NCBI GenBank assembly: GCA_021234155.1 | Contig: JAJEKV010000240.1 | Location: forward strand, 62,001-126,000 | Source of the DNA: Isoetes taiwanensis | Taxonomy: Eukaryota > Streptophyta > Lycopodiopsida > Isoetales > Isoetaceae | Direction of reading: 5' to 3' | Length of the DNA: 64,000 bases | In this document: positions 1 through 11,392 of the stretch, in pieces | Position numbering within the stretch: position 1 is the stretch's first letter | How the letters are laid out: every line of letters starts with the position of its first letter | The notes under the pieces: model-generated | The model's database searches: none | What the model was told of the DNA's origin: nothing | The model's input: the letters and a program-made list of their open reading frames with translations, nothing else | Program-made: the position numbers and the translations under genes

Positions 1-1387
1 CCTTTGGAAGACGGAAGCATTAGCTGTAGATAGAAAAACTGCCATTTTCTTAAATTCACATTGTTCTTCGTGTTTGGAATTAATAACTTGAGAAAGGGAG
101 GGAGGACGGGGTCAAGGGGCAAAAAGGACCAAAAAAATTGCTGAGAGAAGAGAAACCATCGACGAGAAGCTGATATCGAAACCTTGAATAAGTAGAGAAT
201 ATCAAACTGGTAAGTAGGTCTTGTAAAATGAATAGACCCTATCGTTTTAAATGACTTGGGAGATTTTTAACCCTAAGATGAAACTTGTCAACGAGTAAAT
301 ATTTACGATGTTGAGAAGGGTAGGGATGTTATTTATGTGCAAACATTTATCTTCATAAGAATTACAAGAAATTTATTGTAGTATCTAAACATTTCTATTT
401 AAGGAGCTACCTACTCGTATGAAATTTTATGAGAAGTTAGAATGTCGTGAAAGATATCTGGTATTGAAGGATTCTCCATAGTGCTTAAGTAGCTTGAGGT
501 GCATCTGGAGATATTAGGCTATGGTGTAGCGTATGTTATATTAGTGCCTTAACTTAGTCCATTTATATTAAATTCGAAAGAAAATAATAATTTCAATAGG
601 TGCCTTAGAATGCATAAGCTGCAATTTCAATACTCATAAGGGTAGTCAATGTAACATTTGTGTACAGTTAATATTGTAAACTTGCAGGCAAATTATGCAT
701 GGATATGTTTAAACCAAACATTTGAGCAAAAGGAAATACCCTATTTGAACACTTTTTGTGAGGTTGATACTTACACAAACATGTTTTCTTTCCAATTCAT
801 AACATATTTGTCATGGCACATTAATCAACTCCAAGCTTGGGCTTCTTAAAGCATTTGGAACTTACAAAGATAATAGCTTAAATAACACATAGCTCCAATA
901 GATGGGACGTTTGTGTTCAGGGATTATGATAAAATGTTAGTCTAGCACACTAATACAAACATCAAGGAGCTTGCTCAAAATGTCTATGCAAGATGATAGA
1001 AAGCGCATAGGAACTAGTGTATCAATGTAGTGATACACTAGTTCTGCTATAAAAACAAGGTGCGGCGCATGGAGGGTTGCCCTCCATGGCCGGAAGGTGA
1101 AGTGGCTTAAGTCATAGTTGAAGACAATAGAGTACTTAATACATGATAACATACTAAACAATAAATCCAAATTGCTATTTTAAATTAACATTGACATTTT
1201 GTGAAGGTGATGGTACCCATTTGCATGACTAACTCCTCCTTAGATGTTGAGCTCCTCTTGATCTAAGATCTAGCTGGACACATGGACTTTGGGGTTTGAG
1301 TGTAACATCTTGGTGTTTGATGATGCGGAGGCACACTTGATAGTCTAGAATGTTGCCCAAATGAACATATCCGCCGTGTCCGGAGCA
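1..1387. other. AT-rich stretch without a recognisable gene
   Basis: I see no convincing coding region on either strand; open frames are short and resemble no family I know. The only clear structure is the pair of perfect hairpins at 1011-1044 and 1068-1088. Confidence 0.5.
1011..1088. repeat. Two adjacent perfect hairpins
   Basis: The first inverted repeat has 14 bp arms (1011-1024, GAACTAGTGTATCA, and 1031-1044) and a 6 nt loop. The second has 9 bp arms (1068-1076, CATGGAGGG, and 1080-1088) and a 3 nt loop. Both are perfect and only 24 bp apart. They may mark a transposon end or a transcribed foldback; no gene around them explains them. Confidence 0.75.
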
Positions 1388-1469
1388 TCTATGTTGCACG
1401 ACAAACATACACCATGCTTATAAAATGCAACATTAGCATCTGCAATTCTTCAACAAACAGCCACACAGA

Positions 1470-2407
1470 CTGCCACTGTACTTCGACATGATCTCCAGGT
1501 TTTAACTCCATTATGCAGTCAGAAATGTGTACATCATGTGCATTTGTATCAGTGGGAGGACATCTAATCCGTTCCCAACCTACATCATACTCCACTAGCA
1601 TGCTCCACCATGCTCCACTAGCAAAAAAAATTCTTTCTAAAGAAAGATTGAATTCTTTTTTCTACCTTGCAGTAAAGGTATCTAAGTTTCTGTCATACAC
1701 CAGCTCTGCATCATAACATGACAGAACAAAGCCTATGTTCTGATTCTGTCATAAGGAAATATCAATTTGAGCTCAAACAAAAAAATAAACAAAAATACTT
1801 TAACTTAGGAAATTAGAACGAATGATTGCTCTGAAGTTCCAAATGAAATAGCAGAAGGGCACAAAGAGACAAACCAGCCTTAAAGATCCTTAGACTGAAA
1901 CTATTATATAATAACGTTTTGCAGGTCATTTAAAAAGCTTCATGTTCAGACTAGTTAAAGGGGCTATAAAGGAGCACAGCGGAAAACAGATAGCAACCTC
2001 TCGATTATATACTTGTGCTAGAAACTTGAATTTCCCAGTGTTCAATGCGGCATACCAAGCCATTATTGACTTAGAAGAGAGGTTCTTCGGCTCTGCAGCA
2101 TCAATGGAACCAATAAAATCTCTGAAGAAGCTATTAATCCACGAAGGAAGACGAAACCTTGCCAAGGGCCAGAAAAAGGGTTGTAATTGCCCCGATTCAG
2201 CATCCTTCTCAGAATTCCCAGCTTGCTGCCATCTCCTCGTAGCAACCGGACCAATAATTCTGCCCATTTCTCGAGAAAAAGCCTTTCCCAAATACAATCC
2301 GTACTACACCACTCTCTAAGTTCTCTACACACAGCTCTCATTTGCAAAACAGAGGGGGCAGAGAGATGCTCCAAAATGAGCTCAATGGTGAGTTCAGGAA
2401 GATCCAA
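1470..2407 (-). pseudogene. Plant F-box protein pseudogene (frameshifted)
   Basis: An F-box subunit would link a target to an SCF ubiquitin ligase. Residues 1-45 from the ATG at 2407 form an F-box (MDLPELTIELILEHL, then VLQMRAVCRELREWC, then IWERLF). Near 2265 the family reading (KWGRIIGP, ATRRWQQAG) moves to another frame, as if one base had been lost; that frame continues to a YNRE motif ending about 1998. Two further coding blocks match the C-terminal part of the same plant family: 1732 to about 1687 (LSCYDAELVYDRNLDTFTA) and about 1600 to 1470 (GWERIRCPPTDTNAHD, HISDC, LKPGDHVEVQWQ). The usual remaining C-terminus is absent. The apparent introns are short. The frameshift and missing tail make it a pseudogene or truncated relic. 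A sequencing error could explain the frameshift but not the missing end. Confidence 0.75.
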
Positions 2408-2535
2408 AACGGTGCCTGACTGGGGGAAGGGAAGAGGGAAAGATCTGGGCGGCCATAGCCATCGGAAATGGAGGTATTATTGGGTGACAGTCACATGGGC
2501 CTTCAACGGACCTTCAAGAAGAGTAGCAACTCCGT

Positions 2536-2690
2536 CGCTAAGCACCGGTTAGCCGGTTTTGAAATGGATGCCCAAGAACAGCGGTCACCGCCAGTTTACA
2601 CCCTATAGCAAGTTTGGAGGAGTCAATGGCATATTCTTGGCATATACTAGCATATACCTGGAATATGCCATAAACCCACACTAGTAAACG
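2536..2690 (+). repeat. Dispersed repeat, copy A (pairs with 13233-13390)
   Basis: About 150 bp are shared in direct orientation with 13233-13390: a GTTAGCCGGTTT block, a CACCGCCAGTTTA block, then GGCATATT, AGCATATACTAGC and GGAATATGCCA, ending with AAACCCAC. In both places the copy lies just upstream (minus-strand sense) of a minus-strand pseudogene: F-box here, PPR there. Confidence 0.75.
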
Positions 2691-2872
2691 TGTGCCCGGT
2701 GTTTCCGGCTATGGAGGGCTATGGAGGACAATGCCCTACAATGTATGCATTCCCTATTAAGTGGTTCGCAATGCTGCCGTTCTACCTGTGTGACTCCAAG
2801 CGTTTTTGCTATTCTGTACTTGATGGGTGGACACTCATTTCACGTTGATATTATACGAGTTCGTCCAATCTT

Positions 2873-3130
2873 TGCTAATGTTCCTCTTTTGTTTCTTTGG
2901 TAGCCTCTTGCAGCTTTCTTTTCTTGTACTACTCTTTCTGTTTTTCCAATCGAGCTTCACAGTCCTGAGGCATCTCGCTCTAGCTCTTTGCTGATGTTCT
3001 TCTTCTCTACTCCTTGCAAATGTTCCTCTTCAGTTTTTCTGGTAGCCCGTTGTAGCTTTCTTTTCTTGTAATACTCTTTTCGTTTTTCCAATCGAGCTTC
3101 GCAGCCGTGGGTGTTTCTCTAGCACGCTTT
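2873..3130 (+). repeat. Diverged tandem duplication, period about 144 bp
   Basis: The block 2873-2985 (AATGTTCCTCTT, GGTAGCC, GCTTTCTTTTCTTGTA, TTTTTCCAATCGAGCTTC) recurs with some divergence at 3017-3130. No coding potential was recognised between 2700 and 3287. Confidence 0.7.
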
Positions 3131-3287
3131 GATTTCTCACGAATGAAAGCCTTCTTTCTCGTTCTTCCATCATTATGAATTAGCTGTCAAAAGAATGTTG
3201 AAGTTCTGTGAGTCCTTGCTCCTCTATTGAGCATTTTAAACCTAGCTAAAGGGTAAAAGGGATCTTAAGCTTGGCAAAAATATCAAC

Positions 3288-3711
3288 ATGTCAAACACAG
3301 AAAAAATAAATTGGGACAATCTCCTAGACACATTTCTTTTTACTCATATCCCTTCTTCTACTGCAAGATTCACTTGGACCAATAAGCAGAAGGGTAACTC
3401 TAGAGTTTGTTGTGCCTTGGATACGTTTTACATAAGCAACTCTAGCCATGATTTTTGGGATAACAGTTTTGTTTCAAGTGATGAGAGAACTTCTGTCTCA
3501 GACCATCAACCTCAATTCCTTGAAACTAAACATCTTCTTTCCATTAAGAGATCGGGTAACATTCCTTATAAATTTAATTGTTCTCTGCTCCAAAATGCAA
3601 ATTTCTGTAGAGAATTTAAGATCTTTTATGCCAATCTCCCCAAAATTAGGGCAACCAACTCTATGAGAGATTTCTATGCTAAGATCAAATCATCTAAAGC
3701 TTGGATTAAAC
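3288..3711 (+). pseudogene. LINE-1: endonuclease-domain remnant, left half
   Basis: An open frame of about 140 residues resembles the C-terminal part of the AP-type endonuclease of plant LINE ORF2: a TARFTWTNKQ segment, then LDTFYISNS, then an SDHQPQFLE segment equivalent to the family's SDH motif, followed by the linker toward the reverse transcriptase. In an intact element this nuclease nicks target DNA to start target-primed reverse transcription. The frame is cut at 3711 by the MULE. The same LINE resumes at 8106 after the second copy of the target-site duplication, and joining the flanks keeps the frame open for a further stretch. The 5' half of the nuclease is missing or too diverged to recognise. 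Confidence 0.7.
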
Positions 3712-4099
3712 CCCGGGGGGTGCCGCTAATGTAAGGTCTATATGATATGTGCGTGCACAGGGTTAAAGAAAAAGGCCCTTATACGATTAAAAACCCACGA
3801 AAAAACCCCCTTATACGAATTTTTTTAGAAACTCAAAATACACCCCCTACCATATATGTACCCTGAGTTCTATAAATTCAGTCAAACCCCCTACCATATT
3901 TGTACAATCAATTATCCAAATTCAGCCAGACCCCTTACCATACTTTTAGAATAAGTTTCATAAACCCAGTTACACCTTATTACAAGCCGCTACAAGCCCG
4001 TCCACAACTGCCCTCGATCAGGTTGTATATACATTTGACTATTTGAGTGACCAGGTTGAGTGAATCTTGATGAACCTTGTCGAGTTGATTAAATTAGCC

Positions 4100-4460
4100 C
4101 ATCTGATAATGGAGGATCTTAGACCATCTGATAATGGAGGATCTTAGACTAATGTAAATGCACGAAAGATGACAACAATATTTTAGGTATGGGACACCAT
4201 GAATCTTTTGATAGAAGATTTCTTTGTATATTTCGCCATAAGCATAATGTTATATAATCTAAACATACTCTTAAGATATTAGTTTTTCTTAAGCCTGTGT
4301 CTTGATGCTTTAGAATCTCTATGAAATCAGGAGCTTCTTGGGTTAGATGCTCCAAACTTTGCATTCTCTATTACTGGAGATAGAATGTCTATGAAATCAG
4401 AAGCTTCTTGGGATTAGGTGCTCCAAACTTTGCATTCAACTATTACTGGAGAAAGACGTG
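4100..4460 (+). repeat. Short tandem duplications inside the Pack-MULE
   Basis: A 25 bp unit (CATCTGATAATGGAGGATCT plus 5 nt) is present twice at about 4099-4149. A unit of about 68 bp (ATGAAATCAGGAGCTTCTTG followed by GCTCCAAACTTTGCATTC) occurs at about 4320-4385 and again at about 4390-4455. No coding role is evident. Confidence 0.7.
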
Positions 4461-5011
4461 AAACTGGACAATTACTCCCTTGTTCATAAGATCGACTAAA
4501 CTTGTTCAATTCAGACACCTTTAAACATTGTTTTATGCATGTGCCGTTTCTACATGAGGAACTGTTGACATATAGGGAAAGGTTTCTTGATTCTCTAACA
4601 CCTCAGAGTAATAATTCTTGGAGCTTTGAGAGCAGACATTATCTGACCACAAGTTTTCTAATCAAATCTAAATAAGCTTTTCATCATTTTGCAATAGGCA
4701 TGACACATTCTAACATCACATACTTTACGAGATCACAATAAAGAACTATTTAATTTAGCCACTTGTAACTTTGGTGGTGAATTATGTAGTTCTCAAAACA
4801 CTTTAAACATAGGATACGATTCTATAGCAGCGACCCAATTGGACATGACATTCACCAACAATGGTTCCTTATCTTTGTCATGAAGTAAAGTTCTCTGACA
4901 CCCATCCCCAAAGAAGGGATTCATTTAACGGTGTGCTAGCTACAAGTGCTTTTTACAATGTTATGTACATAATAAATAAAGATGGCAACATTTGCCACAA
5001 GGACAATAGCA

Positions 5012-5765
5012 TCAATGCTTCCTCTTCCCAGAAGATGCCATCAAAACGCCAACTATATTTGAACATGAGTAACATGGATGCAAGCAAAGCATATATGTCT
5101 GCGGGGAGAGGAGCATATATTCTCCAAAAACAATATTCCCCATACGGTGCTCACAAGCGGCATTGCCTACACACATTGGAAAAAAACATTGTTGAATCGG
5201 TCAAGTGGGCGAAACTAACAGGTGGCTTTGGATCCCAACACGGGCGTCTGCTTGTTTGCTTGACCCCCATGAATTGCAGGCCATTCCCTAAACCACATAG
5301 TAAACCCGCTAGCAATGCCCATGAGTGTCCATTCCGGTCATTCAAGTACTTGGTAAATGAAGACTTTGGTAGGCCCAATATTGGGTAATAAAGGAACACA
5401 ATGTTGAGGGCAATGGCTAGGACAAAGAATGAAGTTGAGAAGTAGAAAAACGGTATAAACTACTAAATGTGGTACCCCATGCTTCAACGTGTGCCATTGA
5501 TCATTAGTAGCCAAGTTGAATGCGTGGTGAAGAGGGAGAAACAAGCACCGCAAAGAAGATAATAACCGGACCAAGGAATCTCACGGATGTGGTTCCCCTG
5601 TTTAACATGTCATGATATGAGAATTACTGAAGTTATAGCAAGAATTCTAAATTATTACCTTGATAGCTCTTCTCTTTTCTATTTCGGTGATGTACTCTGC
5701 ACTATCAGCATTGACTGGTATTGCAGAAGGAAATGGTTTGTGCTTTTCATGTTCTTTTGCTGAGC
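5012..5765 (-). pseudogene. Captured ureide permease (UPS-type transporter) gene fragment
   Basis: Ureide permeases are plant plasma-membrane transporters of allantoin and uracil with about ten membrane spans. Reading on the minus strand: an exon end about 5765-5659 (AEYITEIEKRRAIK); a retained intron 5658-5598 with GT and AG; then motifs FNLATNDQWHTLKHG, VPHLVVYT, then NIVFLYYPILGLPKSSFTKY, WALLAGLLCG, LGNGLQFMG; then AMPLVSTVWG, GEYMLLSPQTY and VLMASSGKRKH followed by a TGA at 5012-5014. That end matches the natural C-terminus of the family. Coding blocks lie in different frames and need several single-base shifts (for example in the GGQ motif after QFMG), so no functional protein can result. 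The N-terminal half is absent. Retained introns show capture at DNA level, as expected for a Pack-MULE. Confidence 0.8.
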
Positions 5766-8105
5766 CATTGGTGTGTTATCTAAGTCATTAATATAGTCAT
5801 ACCAAAAACGTTTTAACTCCAACTTATAGCATCCATACTCACCAGGACTTTTAGCACCCTCCATGGCTATAGTACCATCCTCCATTGATCTGCGATGAAA
5901 GTTATACTAATGTATAAAAATAAACGTTTTTTGGTTAAAGGCCATACTTGTTCAATGCATTTGACATCAACAATTTACGTAATTTCTTGGGTGGCATTGG
6001 GTGGCATATGCACCTCAAATGTAGCAAAGTGCAAAGACGGTAGTAGCCAGACAATATATTTGAGCATTGCCTCCAACAACTAATGTGGCTAAGTTATCAA
6101 GTACTCTATAGCAAATTAGTTTCCCACTCATTTACATCCAAATATTAGCAAATACCCTCTATTGCTAAAACAAAATGGAGCAACCATGATGAGAAATAAA
6201 TTTGACAGAGGTAAAGCATCAGAATTCACCTTTGCTATGATCCAAGATGATAATCCTAGCACAAGAGAACTGTAATATCTGTAAGTGCATTGTAAGCACA
6301 TGAGAATTTCATGCTACTTGAACTGTTCGAGCAGAAACCTTTTGTATCTGCAATGATAAACACAAATATTTGAACTTCGATACAAGAGACGTGGCAAATA
6401 GGTCCCCTGAATCTTCAATGTCAGCAACCTATGCAGAAACAAAAAGAGAAAAATGTTGTAACCTCATAAGACAACATATGCAATAGAAGCACTAATGAAA
6501 TGAAACATGGCCTATGGTAATGTCAACTTGCCTATACGTAGCAGCACAACAAAGGCATCACAAGCCAACAGAATTACGTTCTTGTATTTTCTATATTTAG
6601 GATTTCAAGATTCACCAGCAAATAGTCACAAGACCAAAGAGAAAGAATTGAACTGGCAAATGGTCATAGAAATACAAAGAGGAAGATATATGATCATACA
6701 TGTCTCTATTATCAAACCAAAAGACACAACAAGAACATTGAAAACAGAGTAATACATGCATTTTTTATGATGCGTGGAAGCTGAAAATGTTACTTGTCAA
6801 ATGCAAAACATTTCTTGGATGTCCTTAAGATGGAAAACAAACTGTAAGTAGAGTTCCACCCATAACGAAGCTTTAGTTATATTAAAGCAAATCAAGAAGC
6901 AAACCTTAATAGGCTGTTAAGCACCATTTCATCTCTATGAAAGTCATGCAATACGAATCCAACTCCATGAAAATCCTACAAATAGTATTTGTCAGAACTA
7001 ACGGTGATAAGCAAATATGCAAAAGACTACATCAGTGAATGGTTCTAAAAAGCATTGTTAAAAATAATGTTTCTTTCGCGAATCAGTTCCTTCTGCTTTT
7101 GATCATAGACTATGGATATTTCTACAGTGTCAACAGAGAATGAGAAGATGATCTGAAGTAATAACCACAGTAAAATACTGAGGAAGAACAGGGGCGTTGC
7201 CCTCATTGCGGCCAGATTCAATAGCTTGCTTCAAGATTTGCAAAAAAGGGTAGAAACCATTAGACCATATTCGTGCTTTGGGAGGCCAAAATAAAACAAA
7301 CCTTGGTACGGAAGAGCTACATATTCGATGCTTTGGCAGGCATCGAGAGAGCTTACAAAGCTAAACTTATGAGGGGCGATCTTAACAACAAAGACATATC
7401 AAATGGACTATCTAAGCTACAAGCATGAAAGAACTTACCTTCTGCTTGTTCAGATGGATTGAGGCACCCAGAGAGAAGGCTTGCAAATGTAAAATTATAT
7501 GGCTCCACATCCTCAAGCTGCATTTGCCTAAAAAGCTTAAAGGATGCTTACTAGAAAAATGTTTACTAAATGATGCTTACTAGAAAAGGTCTTCTCTAGA
7601 AAAATGAACACTGGCCTTACTGTATCTTCTTGTGCCATGCCAAATGCCGACCAACTGAGATTTACTTGGAGCACTACTGGAAGAAGTGAATACTGCCAAA
7701 CCAAATGACCGGAATACTGCAACTGACCCGGCAACTGAATACTGCAACTTAATATCGGTGAATACTGCAACTGAGACCGGAAAAAGAGACTAATGCCAGA
7801 TGTCAAAAAGCTCCCAGGAGCTCTCGAATGCCAGAACCTCAGTGGTACTCCGGTGGTACTGCAGAGCGCCCGAGATTGGGAGCCCCTCGAAGTTTACTCG
7901 ACCAAAAAAAAAAAAAAGGCATACCCCTAACGTATACGAAAATATGGGGGTAGACCATTGCATCCTACCCCCTAACGTACCTAGCCATTTTTCGACCCCT
8001 ATGTCATCCGTACGTATACGTACGGAAATACCTTAAATTAAACCCCCTTCCGTACACGCACGTATTTTATACGGTACCATTGTGTGCACCCCTCGGGGAT
8101 TAAAC

Positions 8106-9900
8106 AATGGTCTAGGAATGATTGGGAGTCAAAAAAAAGCTGAGAGAAATAATCTGTTGATACAAATGCAATCTGTTAGAACCAAGCTTCAGGCTGAACC
8201 TTTAAATCTTGATCTTCATTTGCAAGAATCCAAGTTAGAACAGTCAATCAAAAGCATTGAAGAATACGAGGCTAAAGGGGCCAGTTTCATAATGGTACCA
8301 GCATCTTTTGGAATCCATCTCTTGCCAAAGCTGATATGATCCCTTTGGCTTTAAAACATCCAAAAATCTACAAAAAATGGACTTTCTTTGGTTTTAATAA
8401 GCTTGAAGATATTTGGTTCAACAGCAGATGGATGAGTTGGACTAAATTCAAATCACTTATTAATGGAACATCTTCTGACAAGGTTTTATTTAAACATATT
8501 GTTAGCAAAGTTTCCAACCTCAGTCTTCATAATGCTGTGTCAGCTAGGATTGATTGGCAGCATAAAGATAAGAACATTTATAAAGTTGCTAATGTTTACA
8601 AGTCTTTGGCCAACATCAATCAAGCATCTAAAGCTTGCCTTTATTGGAATCCCTCTGTTGACGATGGAAATGCCCTCTTTAGAAATGTGTGGAATTCTCA
8701 TATGCCCCAAAAATATCATACTTTATTTGATTGCTTGCTAACAAAAGCATTCCAAATATGGAGACTTTGTCTAGACATCATCAGCTATCTAATGATCCAA
8801 ATAATTTTGCCATAAGTTCTTTATGTCCCTTGCAGTGTAATGGCATTGAGGATATTGAGCATATTTTTAATTGTCCTAAGATCTCTAGCTTCTGGAATTG
8901 GTTTCAGCAGGTTTTCAACATCAGAAAGCAAGGGAGTATTGTTAGTTTTATTATGTCTGATAACAAGTTTAAAAATTCAATCTCCTTTATTGCTTTATGG
9001 AATGTTTGGAAACACAGAAATAGATGTCTGCATGGGGGTCATAATCCTTCTCCTATTTGGATCAAATGGCAAGTTATTTTTGATATTGAGCTCACTGCTA
9101 CTGCACATAAATACAGAAATTCTGGAATTCAATTAGATAACAGTTGGTCTTCAGTTGGGAATTTTACTGGCTTCTATGGTTCTTTTAAACTTTCCTGTAA
9201 TCAATCATTATCTAACATTGAACCTGTTGATGCTAGATTATCTGAGGAGTTGCAAGCACAAGTTTAATATTGACCTTGATGATATTGAAGTTCAAAAATA
9301 CCAGTCAAGGAAATTATCTGTCCATAGAATCTAGGATTATAATATGTGGTCAGGATCAGTGAAAAGAAGACTAATTCAGTCTATTCAGCAAGTACAGCAG
9401 AAAGAAATCACATGGGGCAGTGAATTCTCCAAAGAAACATATCTCATGATCGTCCTCTTTGGGTTTCTGGAAAGCAACATTGCAAACATGACTGACCAGC
9501 AGTTTCAGTTTTACAGGGAGTGCTACTACTACCATAGGGCCAGAGCAGATTGCTATGGTACCATGATCCACCTTATGTCCACTTGTAACTTAGACAGGCT
9601 TGTTGAGTTAGTCAATTAAGGAAGCAATGAAAGATTTATCCTTCAGCCTCAATTTCGTGATCACTTCCATTTCCTTGATACATATGACTTCTAATTTCTG
9701 TTTGCTCATTTCATTTTGTCTTAGCTTTGTCCAGGTTTTTGGCCTTACAGTGACTGCAGAAAGCATCAGGATCTTCTCCACTATAAAACAATTTGGATCT
9801 GGTCGACTTGATTGCAGGAATTCTCTGAAGCCCTTGTCAGAGATATTTTGTATTTTTGGACCTGTCTATACATTGTGTATTTAGAACTTAAACTATTGAC
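8106..9900 (+). pseudogene. LINE-1: linker and zinc-binding C-terminal part, right half
   Basis: This continues the LINE cut by the MULE. A linker with ERNNLLIQMQS and LHLQESKLEQSI (8130-8290) normally leads into the reverse transcriptase, but that domain is missing: within about 40 bp the sequence jumps to the post-RT region (FWNPSLAKADMIPLAL, 8310-8360). The zinc-binding region follows (WNSHMPQKYHTLF about 8692-8730; CPLQCNGIEDIEHIFNCPK about 8830-8880; ALWNVWKHRNRCLHGGH about 8995-9045). A frame change near 8735 breaks it. A 91-codon frame at 9344-9619 and weak coding-like sequence to 9890 follow; I do not recognise these. An internal deletion of the RT makes the copy dead regardless of the MULE. 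Confidence 0.7.
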
Positions 9901-9954
9901 AATTTGCTACTATTGGATTGAGTTTTTCTAAGCTCAATTCTACATTTTGATGAT

Positions 9955-10345
9955 CATTATCTATGATCATATCCTTATGGGCTCGGTATGCTCGGTTAGT
10001 TGTGCCCCATCAGGCCTGCATGAGCTACTGAGCACGGCCTCTGTAGGCTTGTTGGGATCGTACCTCCGGGAGGTAATGGATACGTGGACTCAGTTATGCC
10101 CCCCTGTCCGACATTAACCTCAGTTGTACTTGTGATTATGTATATAACTGTGCAGTATGTCAGCATCCTTATTGCTACTAAGCTTTTCCCCCGAAAACCC
10201 TTCGGGGCGGGGGTTTTTTAATCCTGGTAGTAATACGCATGTTGCTCTCTCTTTGTACTTGGGTCCCATAGGCCAGTTGGTCTCCGTGGATGATAAAATC
10301 ATATTCTATTCTATTCTATTCTTATGTTTCTTTATTTTCCATAAT
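9955..10345 (+). repeat. LINE 3' end, copy 1
   Basis: The block contains GAGCACGGCCTC, TTGTTGGGATCGTACCTCC, GGAGGTAATGGATACGTG, CTTTTCCCCCGAAAACCC, TTGGGTCCCATAGGCCA, and ends in short ATTCT repeats (ATTCTATTCTATTCTTATG). Related ends occur at 26770-26860, 29521-29770, 30665-30850 and 35245-35350 (all reverse) and, for the upstream half, 57740-57995 (forward). The simple pentanucleotide tail on a non-coding end is typical of a LINE 3' untranslated region. Confidence 0.7.
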
Positions 10346-10349
10346 TAAT

Positions 10350-11390
10350 GACTAAAAAGCTTCACTCCTTCAAAAAAAAAAAAAGGCAGAAGGTGTTGGT
10401 GTTCTTTCTAAAGGGGAAAAGATAAATAGTGTTGATGTTGTTTTTGAAGTTCAAAAGGTGTCCTTTTGTGCCTTTTACATTTGTTTAAAAGGCTAAAAAA
10501 GGACCAAAATGAAAATGAAAAAAGGCAATAGCCTTTTTATAAAAATGTTACCTTTATGAGAGTTAAAAAAAGAGGCTAATTTTGGCAAAGATAGGTTGTC
10601 AAAAGGGACGCTGGTGTGGTTTGTGCATATGAATAAGAAAGGTTAAACAAAAGTTAAATGAAGTTGTTTGACATTTGTAGCTAGTGAAGCTTGTATTTGT
10701 ATTTGAACTGACGTGGAGAGTGAAGTTGTCATTAGAAATGCAGAACTTGTAATCTCCATAATATATCCGTCATCTATCCGCCATGTGAATATGATTACAA
10801 CCCTGGTCAACAAAATAATTTGGAAAACAAACTATCCAATCTACCTAAACTGATTCAAGGTAATGAGTTTGACTTGTCTTTACTATAGTTGGTATAGACT
10901 TCAGCTTTCTGCATCCTTCTTTTCTAGGAATTGTTTTTGCAAAGACCATTGTGTTAGGTGGTAAAAGTTGCATTCTTTGTGTTGTAATTAACAAAATGCA
11001 TGTCTCTTATCAAAGATACCATATATAGTTCTTCTAGTGAATAGAACTATCAAAGCTGAAAGACTTCAAATATAGATATCTTGCCCTTCTTGAACGATAA
11101 AAAGCAAATGCAACTGTATCCATTGTATTTGCCATATGAGTGCCTACAAATAAGATAAGATAAGATAAGATGAAACAGCAAGAATGAATGAAAGAAAATA
11201 CATTTATTGCAACAGAACCATTACAAATTGAACCTCATCTCCATTAAACTCAGTTGAAAATGGATATCCAGTTGAAATTCTCAGGATGACCATGAAGAGG
11301 CTGCTCTACTGACAGGGTCAGGATAAATCTTCAATAAGGAGTCAAAAAAATTTAGATAAAGAGAGATGTACCAAGAAAACGTTCCAAAGT
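10350..11390. other. No gene seen
   Basis: An AT-rich interval with an A-run at about 10372-10384 and several AAAAAGG/CCTTTT-rich blocks (10380-10620). An ATAAG-type short repeat lies at 11150-11172. I found no coding family. Confidence 0.5.
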
Positions 11391-11392
11391 AC

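Larger units (their letters stand above)
3712..8096. mobile_element. Pack-MULE (non-autonomous Mutator-like element) inside LINE-1
   Basis: The 4,385 bp insertion is flanked by a perfect 9 bp direct repeat GGATTAAAC (3703-3711 and 8097-8105). Its ends are inverted repeats: CCGGGGGGTGC on the left and the reverse complement CCGAGGGGTGC on the right, with weaker similarity continuing about 50 bp inward (both include a GTGCGTG block). A 9 bp duplication and long degenerate ends fit Mutator-like elements. The subterminal left region holds three diverged repeats of about 57 bp starting CCCCTTACCAT or CCCCCTACCAT (3845-3965). I see no MURA-type transposase, so it would need one in trans. It carries a ureide permease gene fragment on the minus strand (5012-5765), which makes it a Pack-MULE. 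The rest (5900-7500) shows no gene I recognise. Confidence 0.8.

Noticed and set aside
4861-5388. 175-codon plus-strand frame
   Set aside because: It is the antisense of the captured ureide permease fragment and resembles no protein family itself.
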